NCBI GenBank assembly: GCA_017397105.1
Contig: JAFQKF010000016.1
Span: 62,001-126,000, forward strand
Source of the DNA: Clostridia bacterium
Lineage (GTDB): Bacteria > Bacillota > Clostridia > Oscillospirales > Acutalibacteraceae
Reading direction: 5' to 3'
DNA: 64,000 nucleotides
Every line of letters starts with the position of its first letter. Positions within the stretch are counted from its first letter, which is position 1. A program made the position numbers and the translations under genes. The notes beneath the pieces are model-generated. The model had not been told where the DNA came from and made no database searches. It saw only the letters and a program-made list of their open reading frames with translations. Positions 10,040-19,783 of the stretch are shown here, piece by piece.

Positions 10040-12055
10040 GTGAGCAATAAAACCAACGGACGAAAGCCTTCTTTTAATCCGAGAAGCATTCTTTCTGTTC
10101 TGCCTTACATTCTCATACCTGCCTTTATAATATTCGGTATTTCGTATTATATGACTACGCAGAAGGCAGAGAAAACAGAGTATTATGAGATAGTTGAGTT
10201 GTTTGAGGAGAACGAGGTTACACAGTATAGCCTTAATCTGAGCAGCGGTGAGCTTGTGTATTACACGCAGGACAGCAAGACGGCAAAAACCTACAACGTG
10301 CCGAGTGTCAGCCTTTTTGTTGAAGATATTCATGACCATGTTATCGAATACAATTCTGACCCTGCCAATGCTGACAGTAAGATTAAAGCGGATTACATTT
10401 CGGGCACAACAAACGAATGGATTATAACCATTCTTCCCACAGCTTTAATGGTGCTTGTGCTTGTTGTTCTTACCCTCTTTATGTTTAAGCGAATGAACGC
10501 TACTATGACCAATGAGAACAACCGAACTATGAGCTTCGGCAAAGCAAGAGTCAAGCAGGTAAAGGACGAAAAAAGAAAAACAACCTTTGCTGATGTTGCG
10601 GGTGCTGATGAAGAAAAAGAAGAACTGCAGGAAATTGTAGAATTTCTTAGATCTCCCGAGAAGTTTGATAAACTCGGCGCCAGAATTCCCAAGGGCGTTT
10701 TGCTTGTCGGCCCTCCCGGTACAGGTAAAACTCTTATTGCAAGGGCTGTTGCAGGTGAAGCAGGCGTACCTTTCTTTTCAATTTCAGGTTCTGATTTTGT
10801 TGAGATGTATGTCGGTGTGGGCGCTTCAAGAGTAAGAGACCTTTTTGACCAGGCAAAGAAAAGTTCGCCATCAATCATTTTCATTGATGAAATTGATGCT
10901 GTAGGCCGTCACAGAGGTGCGGGCATGGGCGGCGGCCATGATGAAAGAGAACAGACCCTTAACCAGCTGCTTGTTGAAATGGACGGCTTCGGTGCAAACG
11001 AGGGTGTTATTATCATCGCTGCAACAAACAGACCTGATATCCTCGACCCGGCGCTTTTGCGTCCCGGCAGATTTGACCGTCAGGTAACCGTCAATTATCC
11101 CGACGCAAAGGGCAGAACAGAGATTCTTAAAGTCCATGCAAGAAACAAGCCCCTTGCTCCCGACGTTGATTTGAAGGCTATTTCGCATTCTACCGTCGGA
11201 TTCACAGGTGCTGACCTTGAAAATCTCCTCAATGAAGCGGCACTTCTTGCTGCACGACGCGATAAAAAGGCAATTACCATGGCCGAGGTTGATGAAGCTA
11301 CGATTAAGGTGCTTGTCGGTACGGAAAAGAAATCCCATAAGATGACTGATCAGGAAAAGAAGCTTACCGCTTATCACGAAGCAGGTCACGCTGTTGCAAG
11401 CTTTTATCTTGAAAACGAGGACCCCGTTCAGCAGATTTCCATTATTCCCCGTGGCCTTGCAGGCGGATTTACGCTTTACAGACCTACGGAGGATAAAACT
11501 TATTCATCAAAGAATAAGATGCTTGACAGTCTTGTGGGCTTACTTGGCGGCCGTGTGGCTGAAGCTATTATTCTCGGCGACGTTTCAACAGGCGCATCCA
11601 ATGATATCGAAAGAGCAACCGATATTGCACGCAAGATGGTTACAAAGTACGGTATGAGTGAAAAGCTCGGTCCCATTGCATTCGGTTCAGGCAACGGTGA
11701 AGTTTTCCTGGGAAAAGACTACGGAAGAACCAGGGATTATTCAGAGAGCGTCGCTGCTGAAATCGATGCAGAAATTGAACGTATCATCAATGAGGCTTAT
11801 GCAAGAACTGAAAAGATTCTTACCGAGCACAGGGATAAGCTTGAAAAAGTTGCTCAAAGACTTATTGCCGTTGAAAAGATTGAAGGCGATGAGTTTATGA
11901 AAATTATGACTGATGACAGTTATGTTCCCGACGATGAAGCTGAACAGGAGAATTCCGACACTTCTGATTCTTTGAGAGAAGAAACTGTTCGGATTGAACC
12001 CGAGGATGAATCTGTTCAGGCAGAAAACACCGGTGATGATTCAAACGCTCAATAA
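10040..12055 (+). CDS. ftsH: ATP-dependent zinc metalloprotease FtsH
   Basis: FtsH is a membrane-anchored AAA+ protease that degrades membrane and regulatory proteins. Two transmembrane helices (about residues 16-33 and 130-150) flank a small extracytoplasmic domain. Walker A GPPGTGKT is at about 225-232, the [11 protein letters not shown]alker B follows, and the zinc motif HEAGH is at about 446-450. The length of 671 is normal, with an acidic C-terminal tail. The start is GTG at 10040 with AAGGAG 12 nt upstream. It is the last gene of the operon before the terminator at 12097-12136. Confidence 0.96.
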   Translation: MSNKTNGRKPSFNPRSILSVLPYILIPAFIIFGISYYMTTQKAEKTEYYEIVELFEENEVTQYSLNLSSGELVYYTQDSKTAKTYNVPSVSLFVEDIHDHVIEYNSDPANADSKIKADYISGTTNEWIITILPTALMVLVLVVLTLFMFKRMNATMTNENNRTMSFGKARVKQVKDEKRKTTFADVAGADEEKEELQEIVEFLRSPEKFDKLGARIPKGVLLVGPPGTGKTLIARAVAGEAGVPFFSISGSDFVEMYVGVGASRVRDLFDQAKKSSPSIIFIDEIDAVGRHRGAGMGGGHDEREQTLNQLLVEMDGFGANEGVIIIAATNRPDILDPALLRPGRFDRQVTVNYPDAKGRTEILKVHARNKPLAPDVDLKAISHSTVGFTGADLENLLNEAALLAARRDKKAITMAEVDEATIKVLVGTEKKSHKMTDQEKKLTAYHEAGHAVASFYLENEDPVQQISIIPRGLAGGFTLYRPTEDKTYSSKNKMLDSLVGLLGGRVAEAIILGDVSTGASNDIERATDIARKMVTKYGMSEKLGPIAFGSGNGEVFLGKDYGRTRDYSESVAAEIDAEIERIINEAYARTEKILTEHRDKLEKVAQRLIAVEKIEGDEFMKIMTDDSYVPDDEAEQENSDTSDSLREETVRIEPEDESVQAENTGDDSNAQ

Positions 12056-12096
12056 TGCATTATTTATAATGTATAAAATAATTTAACTGTATACAA

Positions 12097-12136
12097 AACG
12101 GATTTTTACAAATTTTTTGTGAAAATCCGTTTTTTC
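12097..12136 (+). terminator. Intrinsic terminator after ftsH
   Basis: AACGGATTTT followed by TACAAA pairs with TTTGTGAAAATCCGTT to give a stem of about 15 bp. A run of six T follows. It closes the RNase J-FtsH operon. Confidence 0.85.
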
Positions 12137-12138
12137 TA

Positions 12139-12166
12139 TTGACATTTGATTTGTTTGTGATATTAT
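12139..12166 (+). promoter_or_regulatory. Promoter of the GntR/ABC operon
   Basis: TTGACA (12139-12144) and TATTAT (12161-12166) are separated by 16 bp. The promoter directly follows the ftsH terminator and directly precedes a perfect palindrome. Confidence 0.65.
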
Positions 12167-12171
12167 ATAGG

Positions 12172-12183
12172 TGTGATATCACA
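12172..12183 (+). promoter_or_regulatory. Palindromic operator candidate, TGTGATATCACA
   Basis: This perfect 12-bp palindrome lies 6 bp downstream of the -10 box, over the predicted transcription start. YtrA-type GntR regulators commonly repress their own operon through such sites. Binding by the adjacent GntR protein is an inference. Confidence 0.6.
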
Positions 12184-12217
12184 GATAGCACAGTTATGAC
12201 ACACAAGGGGGGATTGC

Positions 12218-12595
12218 GTGATAATTATTGACAAACGAAGCAGAGTTCCCGTTTACGAGCAGATAAAAAATGAACTGATGACTCTTATAAGGCTCGGCAC
12301 ACTCAGTCCGCATGAAAAGCTGCCGTCTATAAGATCAATTGCAAGTGAAACGGGAATAAACGTCAATACCGTCAAAAAAGCATTTTCCGAACTTGAAACG
12401 GCGGGGGTAATTTATTCCGTCTCGGGTACGGGATGCTTCGTAAACGATGATGCACTTGCCAATGACGGGCTTAAGCAGGTCGTTTACAGGGATATAACGG
12501 ACGCAGTAAAATCCGCTATATCCAGGGGGATACAGAAAGAAGAAATAATTGAACTTGTAAATCAACTGTATAAGGGGGAATCAGGTAATGATTGA
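12218..12595 (+). CDS. GntR-family transcriptional regulator, YtrA subfamily
   Basis: The N-terminal winged helix-turn-helix (about residues 8-75) has the GntR signature, including PVYEQIKNEL and the ETGINVNTVKKAF recognition region. Only about 50 residues follow, as in the short YtrA subfamily that regulates adjacent ABC transporters. The start is GTG at 12218 behind an AGGGGGG-type SD. Its stop overlaps the ATPase start by 8 nt. It is probably autoregulated through the palindrome at 12172-12183. The effector is unknown; homologues respond to cell-wall antibiotics or metabolites. Confidence 0.88.
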   Translation: MIIIDKRSRVPVYEQIKNELMTLIRLGTLSPHEKLPSIRSIASETGINVNTVKKAFSELETAGVIYSVSGTGCFVNDDALANDGLKQVVYRDITDAVKSAISRGIQKEEIIELVNQLYKGESGND

Positions 12596-13487
12596 GTTGA
12601 AATCCGTAACTAAAAAATTCGGCGATTTTACGGCGGTTGAAAATCTGTCGTTTAAGGTTGATAAGGCATCTGTTTACGGCCTTGTTGGTTACAACGGTGC
12701 AGGTAAAACAACCGTATTAAAAACTGTTGCAGGTGTTTACAGACCTGATGGCGGCGAAGTGCTTGTTGACGGAGAAAATGTGTTTGACAGTGCAAGGCAA
12801 AAGGCAAAAATCTTCTACGTGCCTGATGACCTTTATTTTGAGCCTTATGCATCGCTTTACGACATGGCCAAGTTTTATTCGGGATATTACAAGGACTTTT
12901 CATTTGAAACCTTTGATAAGCTTATAAACGTTTTCGGTCTTGATAAAAAAGCAAGAATAAACAGCTTTTCCAAAGGAATGCAGAGGCAGGGTGAGCTTGT
13001 ACTCGGTATGAGCACAAATCCGAAAATTCTTCTGCTTGATGAAAGCTTTGACGGTCTTGACCCTTCAAAGCGTAACCTTATGAATAATATGGTTATGGAA
13101 TACATGGCAGAGCGTGAATGCAGTGTTATAGTATCTTCTCACAACCTGCACGAGCTTGCAGGTATCTGTGACCGTATTGCTCTTATAGGCGGCAAAAAGC
13201 TTGTTATGGATTGCAACGTTGATGATATAAGCGCAAGCCGTGCGAAGTTCCGTGTGGTGTTTGAAGATGAAAAAACACAGGCTGATTTTATTGCAATTAA
13301 CCACAAGAATTTCAAGAAGGACGGAAAAATAATCACCTTTGTTGTTGAGGGTAATTTTGATGAAGCTGAGCACAAGCTCAATGCAATGAAGCCCTTACTC
13401 GTTGAAAAATATCCGCTCTCGCTTGAAGAGATATTCCTTGCAGAAATGGAGGGTTCAGATTATGACTTCAAAGAAATCTTCGGCTAA
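12588..13487 (+). CDS. ABC transporter ATP-binding protein
   Basis: This is a nucleotide-binding subunit with Walker A GYNGAGKTT (about residues 34-42), the signature helix FSKGMQRQ in place of LSGGQ, and Walker B ILLLDES (about 147-153). An H-loop SSHNLHE follows. At 299 residues it carries a C-terminal extension, as in ABC-2/YtrB-type proteins. It overlaps both the upstream regulator (8 nt) and the downstream permease (26 nt), so the three are one translationally coupled unit. The substrate is not evident. Confidence 0.92.
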   Translation: MIELKSVTKKFGDFTAVENLSFKVDKASVYGLVGYNGAGKTTVLKTVAGVYRPDGGEVLVDGENVFDSARQKAKIFYVPDDLYFEPYASLYDMAKFYSGYYKDFSFETFDKLINVFGLDKKARINSFSKGMQRQGELVLGMSTNPKILLLDESFDGLDPSKRNLMNNMVMEYMAERECSVIVSSHNLHELAGICDRIALIGGKKLVMDCNVDDISASRAKFRVVFEDEKTQADFIAINHKNFKKDGKIITFVVEGNFDEAEHKLNAMKPLLVEKYPLSLEEIFLAEMEGSDYDFKEIFG

Positions 13488-15843
13488 TCCTTTCCTTTAT
13501 ACCTTTAAAAGCTCTCTTAAAAAGTGCTTTTTTATCCCTCTGATTTATTCGGTTATAGTGTCGGTATACTTTTCACTCAGAGGATTCTATGAGGTTTATC
13601 AGAATTATATCAATCAGATGGACCCTAATAATATCAACGCTTCGGCAGCCGGCGCAGAAAGCTATTTAAAGGGCTTCACTTACGTTATTTCAAGGGGTGC
13701 TCTGAGTGACGGCGTGTATTTTGCATACCTGAGCCTTATGCTTATTGCTGCATTGCTTGCGGTAATGATTTTTAAATTTATCTGCTCCAAAAAATCCGTT
13801 AACGTATATTACAGCCTTCCTATCACAAGAAGCTCTCTTTTTACTGCAAAGTATCTTGCGGGCGCTGTAATGCTGATAGCGGCTTCGCTGATTCCTTATC
13901 TTGTTGCTTTTGCAGGCAACATATGGCTTTTCGGTTTTACAAAGGAGCTTATATTGGCGGTTATTTACTGTTCATTATCTTCATTTGTAAGTGCGATGCT
14001 TATTTTTACCCTTACTGCATTTATACTTAATTTTGTCGGTTCTGTGGTTGAAGGTATGGTATATACCGTATCCATAGCTGCAATAATTACCGCATTTTCC
14101 AAGTTTGTTGAAACTCTTTTCAACAACTTTGTTTACGGTTCGCCCTATCTGTTTACTTACTGGGTTACCGGTGATGACAGCGGATATCACAGAGCGTCAG
14201 CGTTCAATAGTTTCCCGTTCGGCAATCCGTTTACTTTCAGCGTAAACGGTAAAAGTTACCTTATGCATCTGTCAACGGAAGAATGGGTTGCTCCCGATTT
14301 CCTTCCCGTTATCTTCTGGGCGGTTATATGCGCAGTTCTTTATGCAGCGGCGGTAGTTTCGTTCAGGAGAAGAAAGGCAGAGAAAGCGGGATTCCTTGGA
14401 ATGTGCTTACCTCTCACTCAGATTGCAGTTGTGTCCTTGTCTCTTGTTATCTACACTCTTGTATTTGAAATACTTGATTACGAAGGATTTACAAACAACC
14501 AAAAGAGCGTGATTGCCGTATTCAGTGTTCTGCTGCTTGCTGTGGTGTGGATTGTAATTCATGCCTGTGTTCTCCGTTCTGCAAAAAAAATTCTTAAAAA
14601 GAGCTGGATGCTTGGTATAGAAGCTGCGGTTCTGGCTGCAGTATGCGTTTTATTTGCAAGTCCTCTTTCGGCTGGCTTTACTTCAGTTCCGGATGCCGAT
14701 GATATTGAAAGCGTTGCCGTTACAACCGGTGTAGGTGACGTTTATGCAGCTCCGTTTACAAACAGTGTGCGGGACTCCTTCTATTACGAAGGCAGCGAAA
14801 TGACCGAAGAAACATACTTTACCGACCTTATGTTCTTTGGCAGCAGTGATTCACTTATAGCCGGCTTTGACAGTAAGGAAGATATAGAGCTTGTACGTCA
14901 GGTTAATGAAGAAATTAACGAAACGGGCGGCTATAAAGAGCCTTACGGCGTAACGGATATTAACGAAAAATGCTATGATTCCAATATTGTGATTGAGTAT
15001 ACTCTCAAAAATAAAAGCAGGGTTGTAAGATGCTACAACGCAGTAAAATATTCAACCGCATCAAAGCTTGTAAAGCTTACTCAGAGCGAAAACTATAAGG
15101 ATGCCGTTATTGAAAAGCTTGACCCTGCAAACAACGGTGAAATTTATACGTCAGGATACGCTGTTGCTCTTGTATCTCCCAAGCTTGACAGAATGAGTGT
15201 TTTGAACAAAATTGATTTGTATGAAATGATGAATGAGGTTGTTACCGATATCAAAGCAGACCGTATGCCTATATGCAGGAACACAACCGAAACACCTGTC
15301 GGTTTTATAATGTTTGCGGTAACTGACAGAGAGTATGCTTATTCGGAAGTTACTGAGGATTTCGGCTTGGAAGGCGCAACAATTTCTGTTGAAGCGGTGA
15401 GCTCCAAAGTGTTTGAAGACAGGGGGTCTGCACTCTGGCTTCATGATTTTTGGGTGATGAGTATTCCTGTTTATCCTTCTATGAGCAATACCGTTGCTTA
15501 TTTGGAAAATGAAGGACTTTCAGAATATTTCAAGTCTGAAAAACAGATTGTAAAGGCAGAGCTTTTCTCTGATAAGGTTGAAGATGCTTTGTTCTACGGC
15601 ATGAAGAGTTCACTTGAATTTTCCGGATGCCATTTCGGCGTTAACGTTGAAAGAGATGTTCCTGAGCTGACTGCCGACAAAGTTGTTACTGACCCCGAAA
15701 CTGTTGAGATGATAAGTGATAAAACTCTGTTGACAGGTGTTCGCACTGAAAACGGTTACTTTGTCAGATTGACTTTTGATGACGGTTCCTGTACAATGGG
15801 ATATATACCTGAAAGCTTGTTTTCGGATGTAAATATTAAATGA
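13462..15843 (+). CDS. ABC transporter permease, large ABC-2-like membrane protein
   Basis: This 793-residue membrane protein has an N-terminal helix near residues 18-36. Clusters of hydrophobic helices follow (about 85-290 and 300-425). A long, apparently extracytoplasmic C-terminal half (about 430-793) is rich in acidic and aromatic residues. The ATG at 13462 is preceded by GGAGGG at a good distance and overlaps the ATPase gene; an earlier in-frame ATG at 13402 would lie deep inside that gene. It partners the ATPase, probably exporting or sensing an envelope-active compound. I recognise no narrower family. Confidence 0.8.
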   Translation: MTSKKSSANPFLYTFKSSLKKCFFIPLIYSVIVSVYFSLRGFYEVYQNYINQMDPNNINASAAGAESYLKGFTYVISRGALSDGVYFAYLSLMLIAALLAVMIFKFICSKKSVNVYYSLPITRSSLFTAKYLAGAVMLIAASLIPYLVAFAGNIWLFGFTKELILAVIYCSLSSFVSAMLIFTLTAFILNFVGSVVEGMVYTVSIAAIITAFSKFVETLFNNFVYGSPYLFTYWVTGDDSGYHRASAFNSFPFGNPFTFSVNGKSYLMHLSTEEWVAPDFLPVIFWAVICAVLYAAAVVSFRRRKAEKAGFLGMCLPLTQIAVVSLSLVIYTLVFEILDYEGFTNNQKSVIAVFSVLLLAVVWIVIHACVLRSAKKILKKSWMLGIEAAVLAAVCVLFASPLSAGFTSVPDADDIESVAVTTGVGDVYAAPFTNSVRDSFYYEGSEMTEETYFTDLMFFGSSDSLIAGFDSKEDIELVRQVNEEINETGGYKEPYGVTDINEKCYDSNIVIEYTLKNKSRVVRCYNAVKYSTASKLVKLTQSENYKDAVIEKLDPANNGEIYTSGYAVALVSPKLDRMSVLNKIDLYEMMNEVVTDIKADRMPICRNTTETPVGFIMFAVTDREYAYSEVTEDFGLEGATISVEAVSSKVFEDRGSALWLHDFWVMSIPVYPSMSNTVAYLENEGLSEYFKSEKQIVKAELFSDKVEDALFYGMKSSLEFSGCHFGVNVERDVPELTADKVVTDPETVEMISDKTLLTGVRTENGYFVRLTFDDGSCTMGYIPESLFSDVNIK

Positions 15844-15851
15844 TAAGGTAA

Positions 15852-15879
15852 GGCAGACTGTGCTTACGTACGGTCTGCC
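15852..15879 (+). repeat. Hairpin in the leader of the S51 peptidase gene
   Basis: GGCAGAC (15852-15858) pairs with GTCTGCC (15873-15879). There is no T-run, so it is not a typical terminator. It lies 12 nt before the ATG and could partly occlude the weak ribosome-binding site. Confidence 0.5.
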
Positions 15880-15891
15880 GCGGAAGAAAAA

Positions 15892-16608
15892 ATGGGTAAG
15901 ATTGTTTGTGTTGGCGGCGGATGCTATTCTGACGGTGAGGTTTATCCTATCGCTCAGCGAATTGTTGAACTGAGCGGAAAGAAAAATCCCAAGGTTCTGT
16001 TTTTACCTACTGCGGGATTTGACGATATAAACGGGGACGAAGCTATTGAAGAAATGTTCAGGCATTTCGGATGTGAATATTCAATTCTGCTTCTTACGGA
16101 TAAAACTCTTACCGAGGAAGAAATAGCTTCTCAGATTCTCTCAGCGGATATTGTTTATGCAGGCGGCGGAAACCTTAAGTTCCTTATGGATATATGGACT
16201 CAGACAAAGGCTGATAAATATCTTAAGGAAGCTTATAAAAACGGTACGGTGCTTTCGGGATACAGCAGCGGTTCAATGTGCTGGTTTGACAGAGGCTACG
16301 ATGACTGCGCTGAGGATCATTCATTTATGTTTGTTGATTGCATAGGTTTGTTGCCGTTTTGTCATTCTCCTCATTATGAAAGTGAGTATTGGCAGGTGTT
16401 TAATGACGCTGTAAAAACTCAGTCTCTTTCAGGCGTTGCCTGCGATAACGGAGCGGCGCTTATATGGAATGAGGACCACTTTGAAACAATAAACGGTAAT
16501 GACGGCGGCGACGTTTACTACTTTAACAGTAAAGAAGGTTATAAAAGAAGCTGCATCACAGACAATCCCGATTTGTTAAAGACGGACAGTGATTTTGAAA
16601 TAAGGTAA
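15892..16608 (+). CDS. Peptidase S51 (dipeptidase E-like) family protein
   Basis: The fold is glutamine-amidotransferase-like, with the nucleophile elbow GYSSGSM (Ser near residue 126) of family S51, which includes peptidase E and cyanophycinase. The AGGGNLKFL loop and a CHSPHY segment supply further family features. At 238 residues it has the short dipeptidase-E length. It probably cleaves small acyl-Asp-type peptides in the cytoplasm. The ribosome-binding site is weak and lies beside a hairpin. It is followed by a terminator and a convergent membrane protein gene. Confidence 0.82.
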   Translation: MGKIVCVGGGCYSDGEVYPIAQRIVELSGKKNPKVLFLPTAGFDDINGDEAIEEMFRHFGCEYSILLLTDKTLTEEEIASQILSADIVYAGGGNLKFLMDIWTQTKADKYLKEAYKNGTVLSGYSSGSMCWFDRGYDDCAEDHSFMFVDCIGLLPFCHSPHYESEYWQVFNDAVKTQSLSGVACDNGAALIWNEDHFETINGNDGGDVYYFNSKEGYKRSCITDNPDLLKTDSDFEIR

Positions 16609-16614
16609 AATTTT

Positions 16615-16643
16615 AAGCGGCAGGGGACTCCTGCCGCTTTTTT
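16615..16643 (+). terminator. Terminator after the S51 peptidase gene
   Basis: AAGCGGCAGG pairs with CCTGCCGCTT, followed by a T-run. It lies between two convergent genes; the T-run favours the plus strand, and its end touches the stop of the minus-strand gene. Confidence 0.85.
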
Positions 16644-17178
16644 ATATGCCATAGCTACCTGTGACGGGGTCTTTGAAAATGCCGATTTCAGGCGTGTTGA
16701 AGGTGAAAATAAAATATGCTGCGCATATAGCTATAAAAGCCGCAATGCTGATAACCTGTAAGAATGAATTGCTCAAAAGTGTTTCAGCTTCAATGATTTT
16801 GTAAGATACGTAATAAGCGACAATTACGCCAAGAATAAAAATCAAAATATTTACTATTGCATAGTTGGTGCCTAAAATTCCGCTATAGGTGTAGAATACG
16901 CTTGCGACAGTAAACATACCTGCCGCAACACCGATAAGCTTTGCTGCAAAAAAATTCTTGGAATTCTTACCGTACACGAAGTATTCTATAACAGTAAAAA
17001 TCAGAAAAGGAAAGAATATCAGCTTGTTATGCTCCCATGTGCTTTCGTTTACGGCAGAAAACAGAGCAACTGTTTGCGATTGGCCTGAAAGAGAATATGT
17101 GAAATGAAGAAGTGTTCCTACAAGAGAAGTGAAAATTATTCCCCAAATACTGTATGTATGCGCTTTTTCGTTTTTCAT
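16642..17178 (-). CDS. Predicted multi-pass membrane protein, DUF6512-like
   Basis: This 178-residue protein has about five hydrophobic helices and short loops, and starts MKNEKAHTYS. The conserved-looking segments NESTWEH and YTYSGILG resemble the uncharacterised DUF6512 family of Firmicutes. The SD GGAGG precedes the ATG. It is transcribed alone, divergent from the metallophosphoesterase gene. No catalytic motif is apparent and I cannot assign a function. Confidence 0.65.
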   Translation of the reverse strand: MKNEKAHTYSIWGIIFTSLVGTLLHFTYSLSGQSQTVALFSAVNESTWEHNKLIFFPFLIFTVIEYFVYGKNSKNFFAAKLIGVAAGMFTVASVFYTYSGILGTNYAIVNILIFILGVIVAYYVSYKIIEAETLLSNSFLQVISIAAFIAICAAYFIFTFNTPEIGIFKDPVTGSYGI

Positions 17179-17235
17179 ATTTTGCCTCCGTGGTTTTTGT
17201 TATATTTTATTGTGATTTTAGTTGCGTTATTACAG

Positions 17236-17264
17236 TTGCCATATTTTAAAAGTTGTGTTATTAT
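17236..17264 (+). promoter_or_regulatory. Promoter for the metallophosphoesterase/trxB-like pair
   Basis: TTGCCA (17236-17241), a 17-bp spacer and TATTAT (17259-17264) lie just upstream of the TTG-started gene at 17281. Confidence 0.55.
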
Positions 17265-17280
17265 TTATTGGGGTGATATT

Positions 17281-17988
17281 TTGAAAATAGGATTGTTTGC
17301 CGATTCACACGTCTGTACCTTTGATTTGGAAGACGGTCGGCTCCCTACTCTGTCCCTTGGAAAAATCACTGATATGCTTGAGGATTTCAGGGCAAGCGGA
17401 GTGGAACTTGTTATTTGCCTCGGAGATCTGATGCATTATGAAGAGAATGCAGAGCAAAATGAGATTAATATAAGAAATGTTGCCAAGCTTTTCGACGGTT
17501 ATCCCGTGCGCAGAGTTCTGATAAGAGGTAATCATGATTGTGAGATTTTTTCAAAGGAAGACTTTGCGCAAAAATCAGGATTTGAACTCTCTCCCTTGTG
17601 TATAGACGCAGGCAACGGTAAGCGTCTTATCATGCTTGATGCAAGCTATAGTGATGACGGTAGTGAATACCAACCGCCGCATAATGATTGGACAAACTCT
17701 TATATACCCCCTCAGCAGCTTGAGTGGTTCACAGGTTTGCTTTCTGATAAATCTTTGGATTGCACGGTGTTTGTTCATCAATGCCTTGATTATTCGGTAG
17801 AGCATCATCATCTTATCAGAAATGCGGTTGCCGTAAACAGTATCATTGCAGACAGCGAAAACGTAAGCCACGTGTATATGGGTCATTACCATCAGGGAGC
17901 GGAGAGTACCGTGAACGGTGTTGAATATACGACTCTGAAAGCGCTGTCACTCGGTAATGAAAACAGCTATATGATTATTGATATTTGA
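17281..17988 (+). CDS. Metallophosphoesterase (calcineurin-like)
   Basis: The binuclear-metal phosphoesterase motifs appear in order: ADSH (D-x-H) near residue 8, GDLMH, GNHD, then VFVHQ and GHYH near the C-terminus. I chose TTG at 17281, giving 235 residues, because GGGGTGAT sits just upstream and the protein then begins at the first beta strand. A longer frame to 17104 lacks an SD and overlaps the divergent gene. The substrate is unknown. It is followed after 9 nt by the thioredoxin reductase-like gene, so the two are probably co-transcribed. Confidence 0.8.
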   Translation: MKIGLFADSHVCTFDLEDGRLPTLSLGKITDMLEDFRASGVELVICLGDLMHYEENAEQNEINIRNVAKLFDGYPVRRVLIRGNHDCEIFSKEDFAQKSGFELSPLCIDAGNGKRLIMLDASYSDDGSEYQPPHNDWTNSYIPPQQLEWFTGLLSDKSLDCTVFVHQCLDYSVEHHHLIRNAVAVNSIIADSENVSHVYMGHYHQGAESTVNGVEYTTLKALSLGNENSYMIIDI

Positions 17989-17997
17989 GGTGTGAAT

Positions 17998-18906
17998 ATG
18001 TTTGATGTTATAATTATCGGAGCGGGTCCTGCGGGGCTCAGTGCGGCTATTTATGCGGCACGTGCAGGTCTTGACTGTATGATTCTCGAATCTGCAATGT
18101 ACGGCGGTCAGATGACCACTACGCCTGAGGTTGAAAACTATCCTTGTGTTAAAAAGATTTCGGGCTGGGAACTTTCGCAGAATATGTATGAGCAGGCGAC
18201 CGACCTTGGCGCCGTGCTCAATTTTGAAAACGTTGAAAGAATTGAAGATAACTCAGCTTTCAAAACAGTTGTAACCGCCGATAACAAGTATGAAGCAAAA
18301 ACTGTTATTATTGCAAACGGTGCCAAAAGACGCAAGCTCGGCTGCGACGGTGAGGAGAGGCTTTCGGGATTGGGAGTTTCTTACTGCGCTTTTTGTGACG
18401 GCTCGTTCTTCAAAGGCAAAACAGCTGTTGTTGTAGGCGGCGGTAACACCGCTCTTGAAGATGCTCTTTATCTTTCCAATATTTGCTCAAAGGTTTATCT
18501 TGTTCACAGACGCGATGAATTCAGAGCGGAAAAGCATCTTGTAAATTCCGTGAACTCAAGGGAGAATATAGTTAAGCTTATGTCTTATGTTCCCGTAAGG
18601 ATTGACGGGGAAAGTAAGGTTGAAAGCATTGTTCTTAAAAATGCAACCACTCAGGCAGAAGAAACGTTTGCAACTGATTGCGTTTTCGTTGCAATAGGTC
18701 TTTCGCCTGATAACGGTATTTTTGAAGGTGTTATCGATCTTGATGCAAACGGCTATATTATTGCCGGCGAAGATTGCAGAACAAGTGCTGAAGGCATTTT
18801 TGCAGCAGGTGATACGAGAACAAAAACAATCAGACAGATTGTTACTGCTGCTTCTGACGGTGCTGTTGCCGCATCGGGTTGCTCTGCATATATAAACAGC
18901 CTCTGA
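17998..18906 (+). CDS. Thioredoxin reductase-like FAD/NAD(P)-binding oxidoreductase
   Basis: The FAD-binding GAGPAGLSAAIYAARAG is at the N-terminus, the redox pair CAFC is at about residues 130-133, and a second nucleotide site VVGGGNTALEDALYL follows. The C-terminal GIFAAGDTRTK is typical of TrxB. At 302 residues it matches low-molecular-weight thioredoxin reductases; a ferredoxin-dependent variant is possible in Clostridia and is not distinguished here. The ATG at 17998 is favoured over GTG at 17992 because GAGGTG is properly spaced. No thioredoxin gene is adjacent. Confidence 0.85.
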   Translation: MFDVIIIGAGPAGLSAAIYAARAGLDCMILESAMYGGQMTTTPEVENYPCVKKISGWELSQNMYEQATDLGAVLNFENVERIEDNSAFKTVVTADNKYEAKTVIIANGAKRRKLGCDGEERLSGLGVSYCAFCDGSFFKGKTAVVVGGGNTALEDALYLSNICSKVYLVHRRDEFRAEKHLVNSVNSRENIVKLMSYVPVRIDGESKVESIVLKNATTQAEETFATDCVFVAIGLSPDNGIFEGVIDLDANGYIIAGEDCRTSAEGIFAAGDTRTKTIRQIVTAASDGAVAASGCSAYINSL

Positions 18907-18916
18907 TAAATGATTT

Positions 18917-18960
18917 AAGGCGTCTCAAAGATGTAGTGTCTTTGGACGCCTTTGATGTTT
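18917..18960 (+). terminator. Terminator after the trxB-like gene
   Basis: GGCGTCT..AAAGA pairs with TCTTT.GGACGCC, with one bulge, followed by a broken T-run. The stem is good but the T-tract is weak. Confidence 0.6.
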
Positions 18961-19054
18961 ATTATGAACAAAATATTTTTACGGTTTTTGTTGATTTTGC
19001 TGCTATTTTGTGCTATTTTATTATCTGTTATTTTGCAAAAGCCGGTGATTCTTT

Positions 19055-19783
19055 ATGACAGAAAATGCAGTGAAATTCAAAAAAGGAATATCTGACGGAT
19101 TGCCGATTTGCTTTGGTTACTTTGCGGTAGCTTTTGCTTTCGGTATTTTTGCTGTTGAAAGCGGAATGAGTGTGGTGCAATCTTTACTGATTTCAATGAC
19201 CAACGTTACTTCTGCCGGTCAGCTTGCCGCAGTTCCTGTTATTGCAGGTGGAGGAACTCTTATTGAACTTGCAGTAGCTCAATTTGTTATTAATCTTCGC
19301 TATTCTCTTATGTCACTTTCGCTTTCGCAGAAGATTGATAAAAAATTTAATATGCTGGACAGGCTTGTGATTTCATTTGTAAACACTGATGAAGTGTTCG
19401 CCGTTTCTTCCTCACAGAAGGGAAGTCTCTGCAAGGCTTATATGTACGGTCTTATAATCACTCCGTATTTTGGTTGGAGTGCAGGTACGGTTATCGGTGC
19501 AGTAGCCGGCAACATTTTGCCTCAGGTCGTGATATCCTCGCTTGGTCTTGCTATTTACGGTATGTTTATTGCGATTATTGTACCTGAAACCAAAAAAAGC
19601 CGCCCTGTTGCGCTGTGTGTTCTTCTTGCTGTAGCGCTCAGTTGTGCATTCAGATATATTCCTGTTCTTAACAGTGTTTCTCAGGGCTTTGTAATTATAA
19701 TCTGCAGTGTGGTTGCAAGCGCTGTTTTTGCAGTTGTCGCTCCGATTGACACGAAAAATAAGGAGGGCGAAACAAATGAATAA
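19055..19783 (+). CDS. azlC: AzlC-family branched-chain amino acid permease subunit
   Basis: This 242-residue membrane protein has the AzlC pattern: the N-terminal GISDGLPICFGYF motif, multiple helices and the conserved VNTDEVFAV region. AzlC and AzlD together export branched-chain amino acids. It overlaps the downstream AzlD-like gene by 8 nt, the usual arrangement. The SD before the ATG is modest. No Lrp-type regulator is adjacent. Confidence 0.9.
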   Translation: MTENAVKFKKGISDGLPICFGYFAVAFAFGIFAVESGMSVVQSLLISMTNVTSAGQLAAVPVIAGGGTLIELAVAQFVINLRYSLMSLSLSQKIDKKFNMLDRLVISFVNTDEVFAVSSSQKGSLCKAYMYGLIITPYFGWSAGTVIGAVAGNILPQVVISSLGLAIYGMFIAIIVPETKKSRPVALCVLLAVALSCAFRYIPVLNSVSQGFVIIICSVVASAVFAVVAPIDTKNKEGETNE

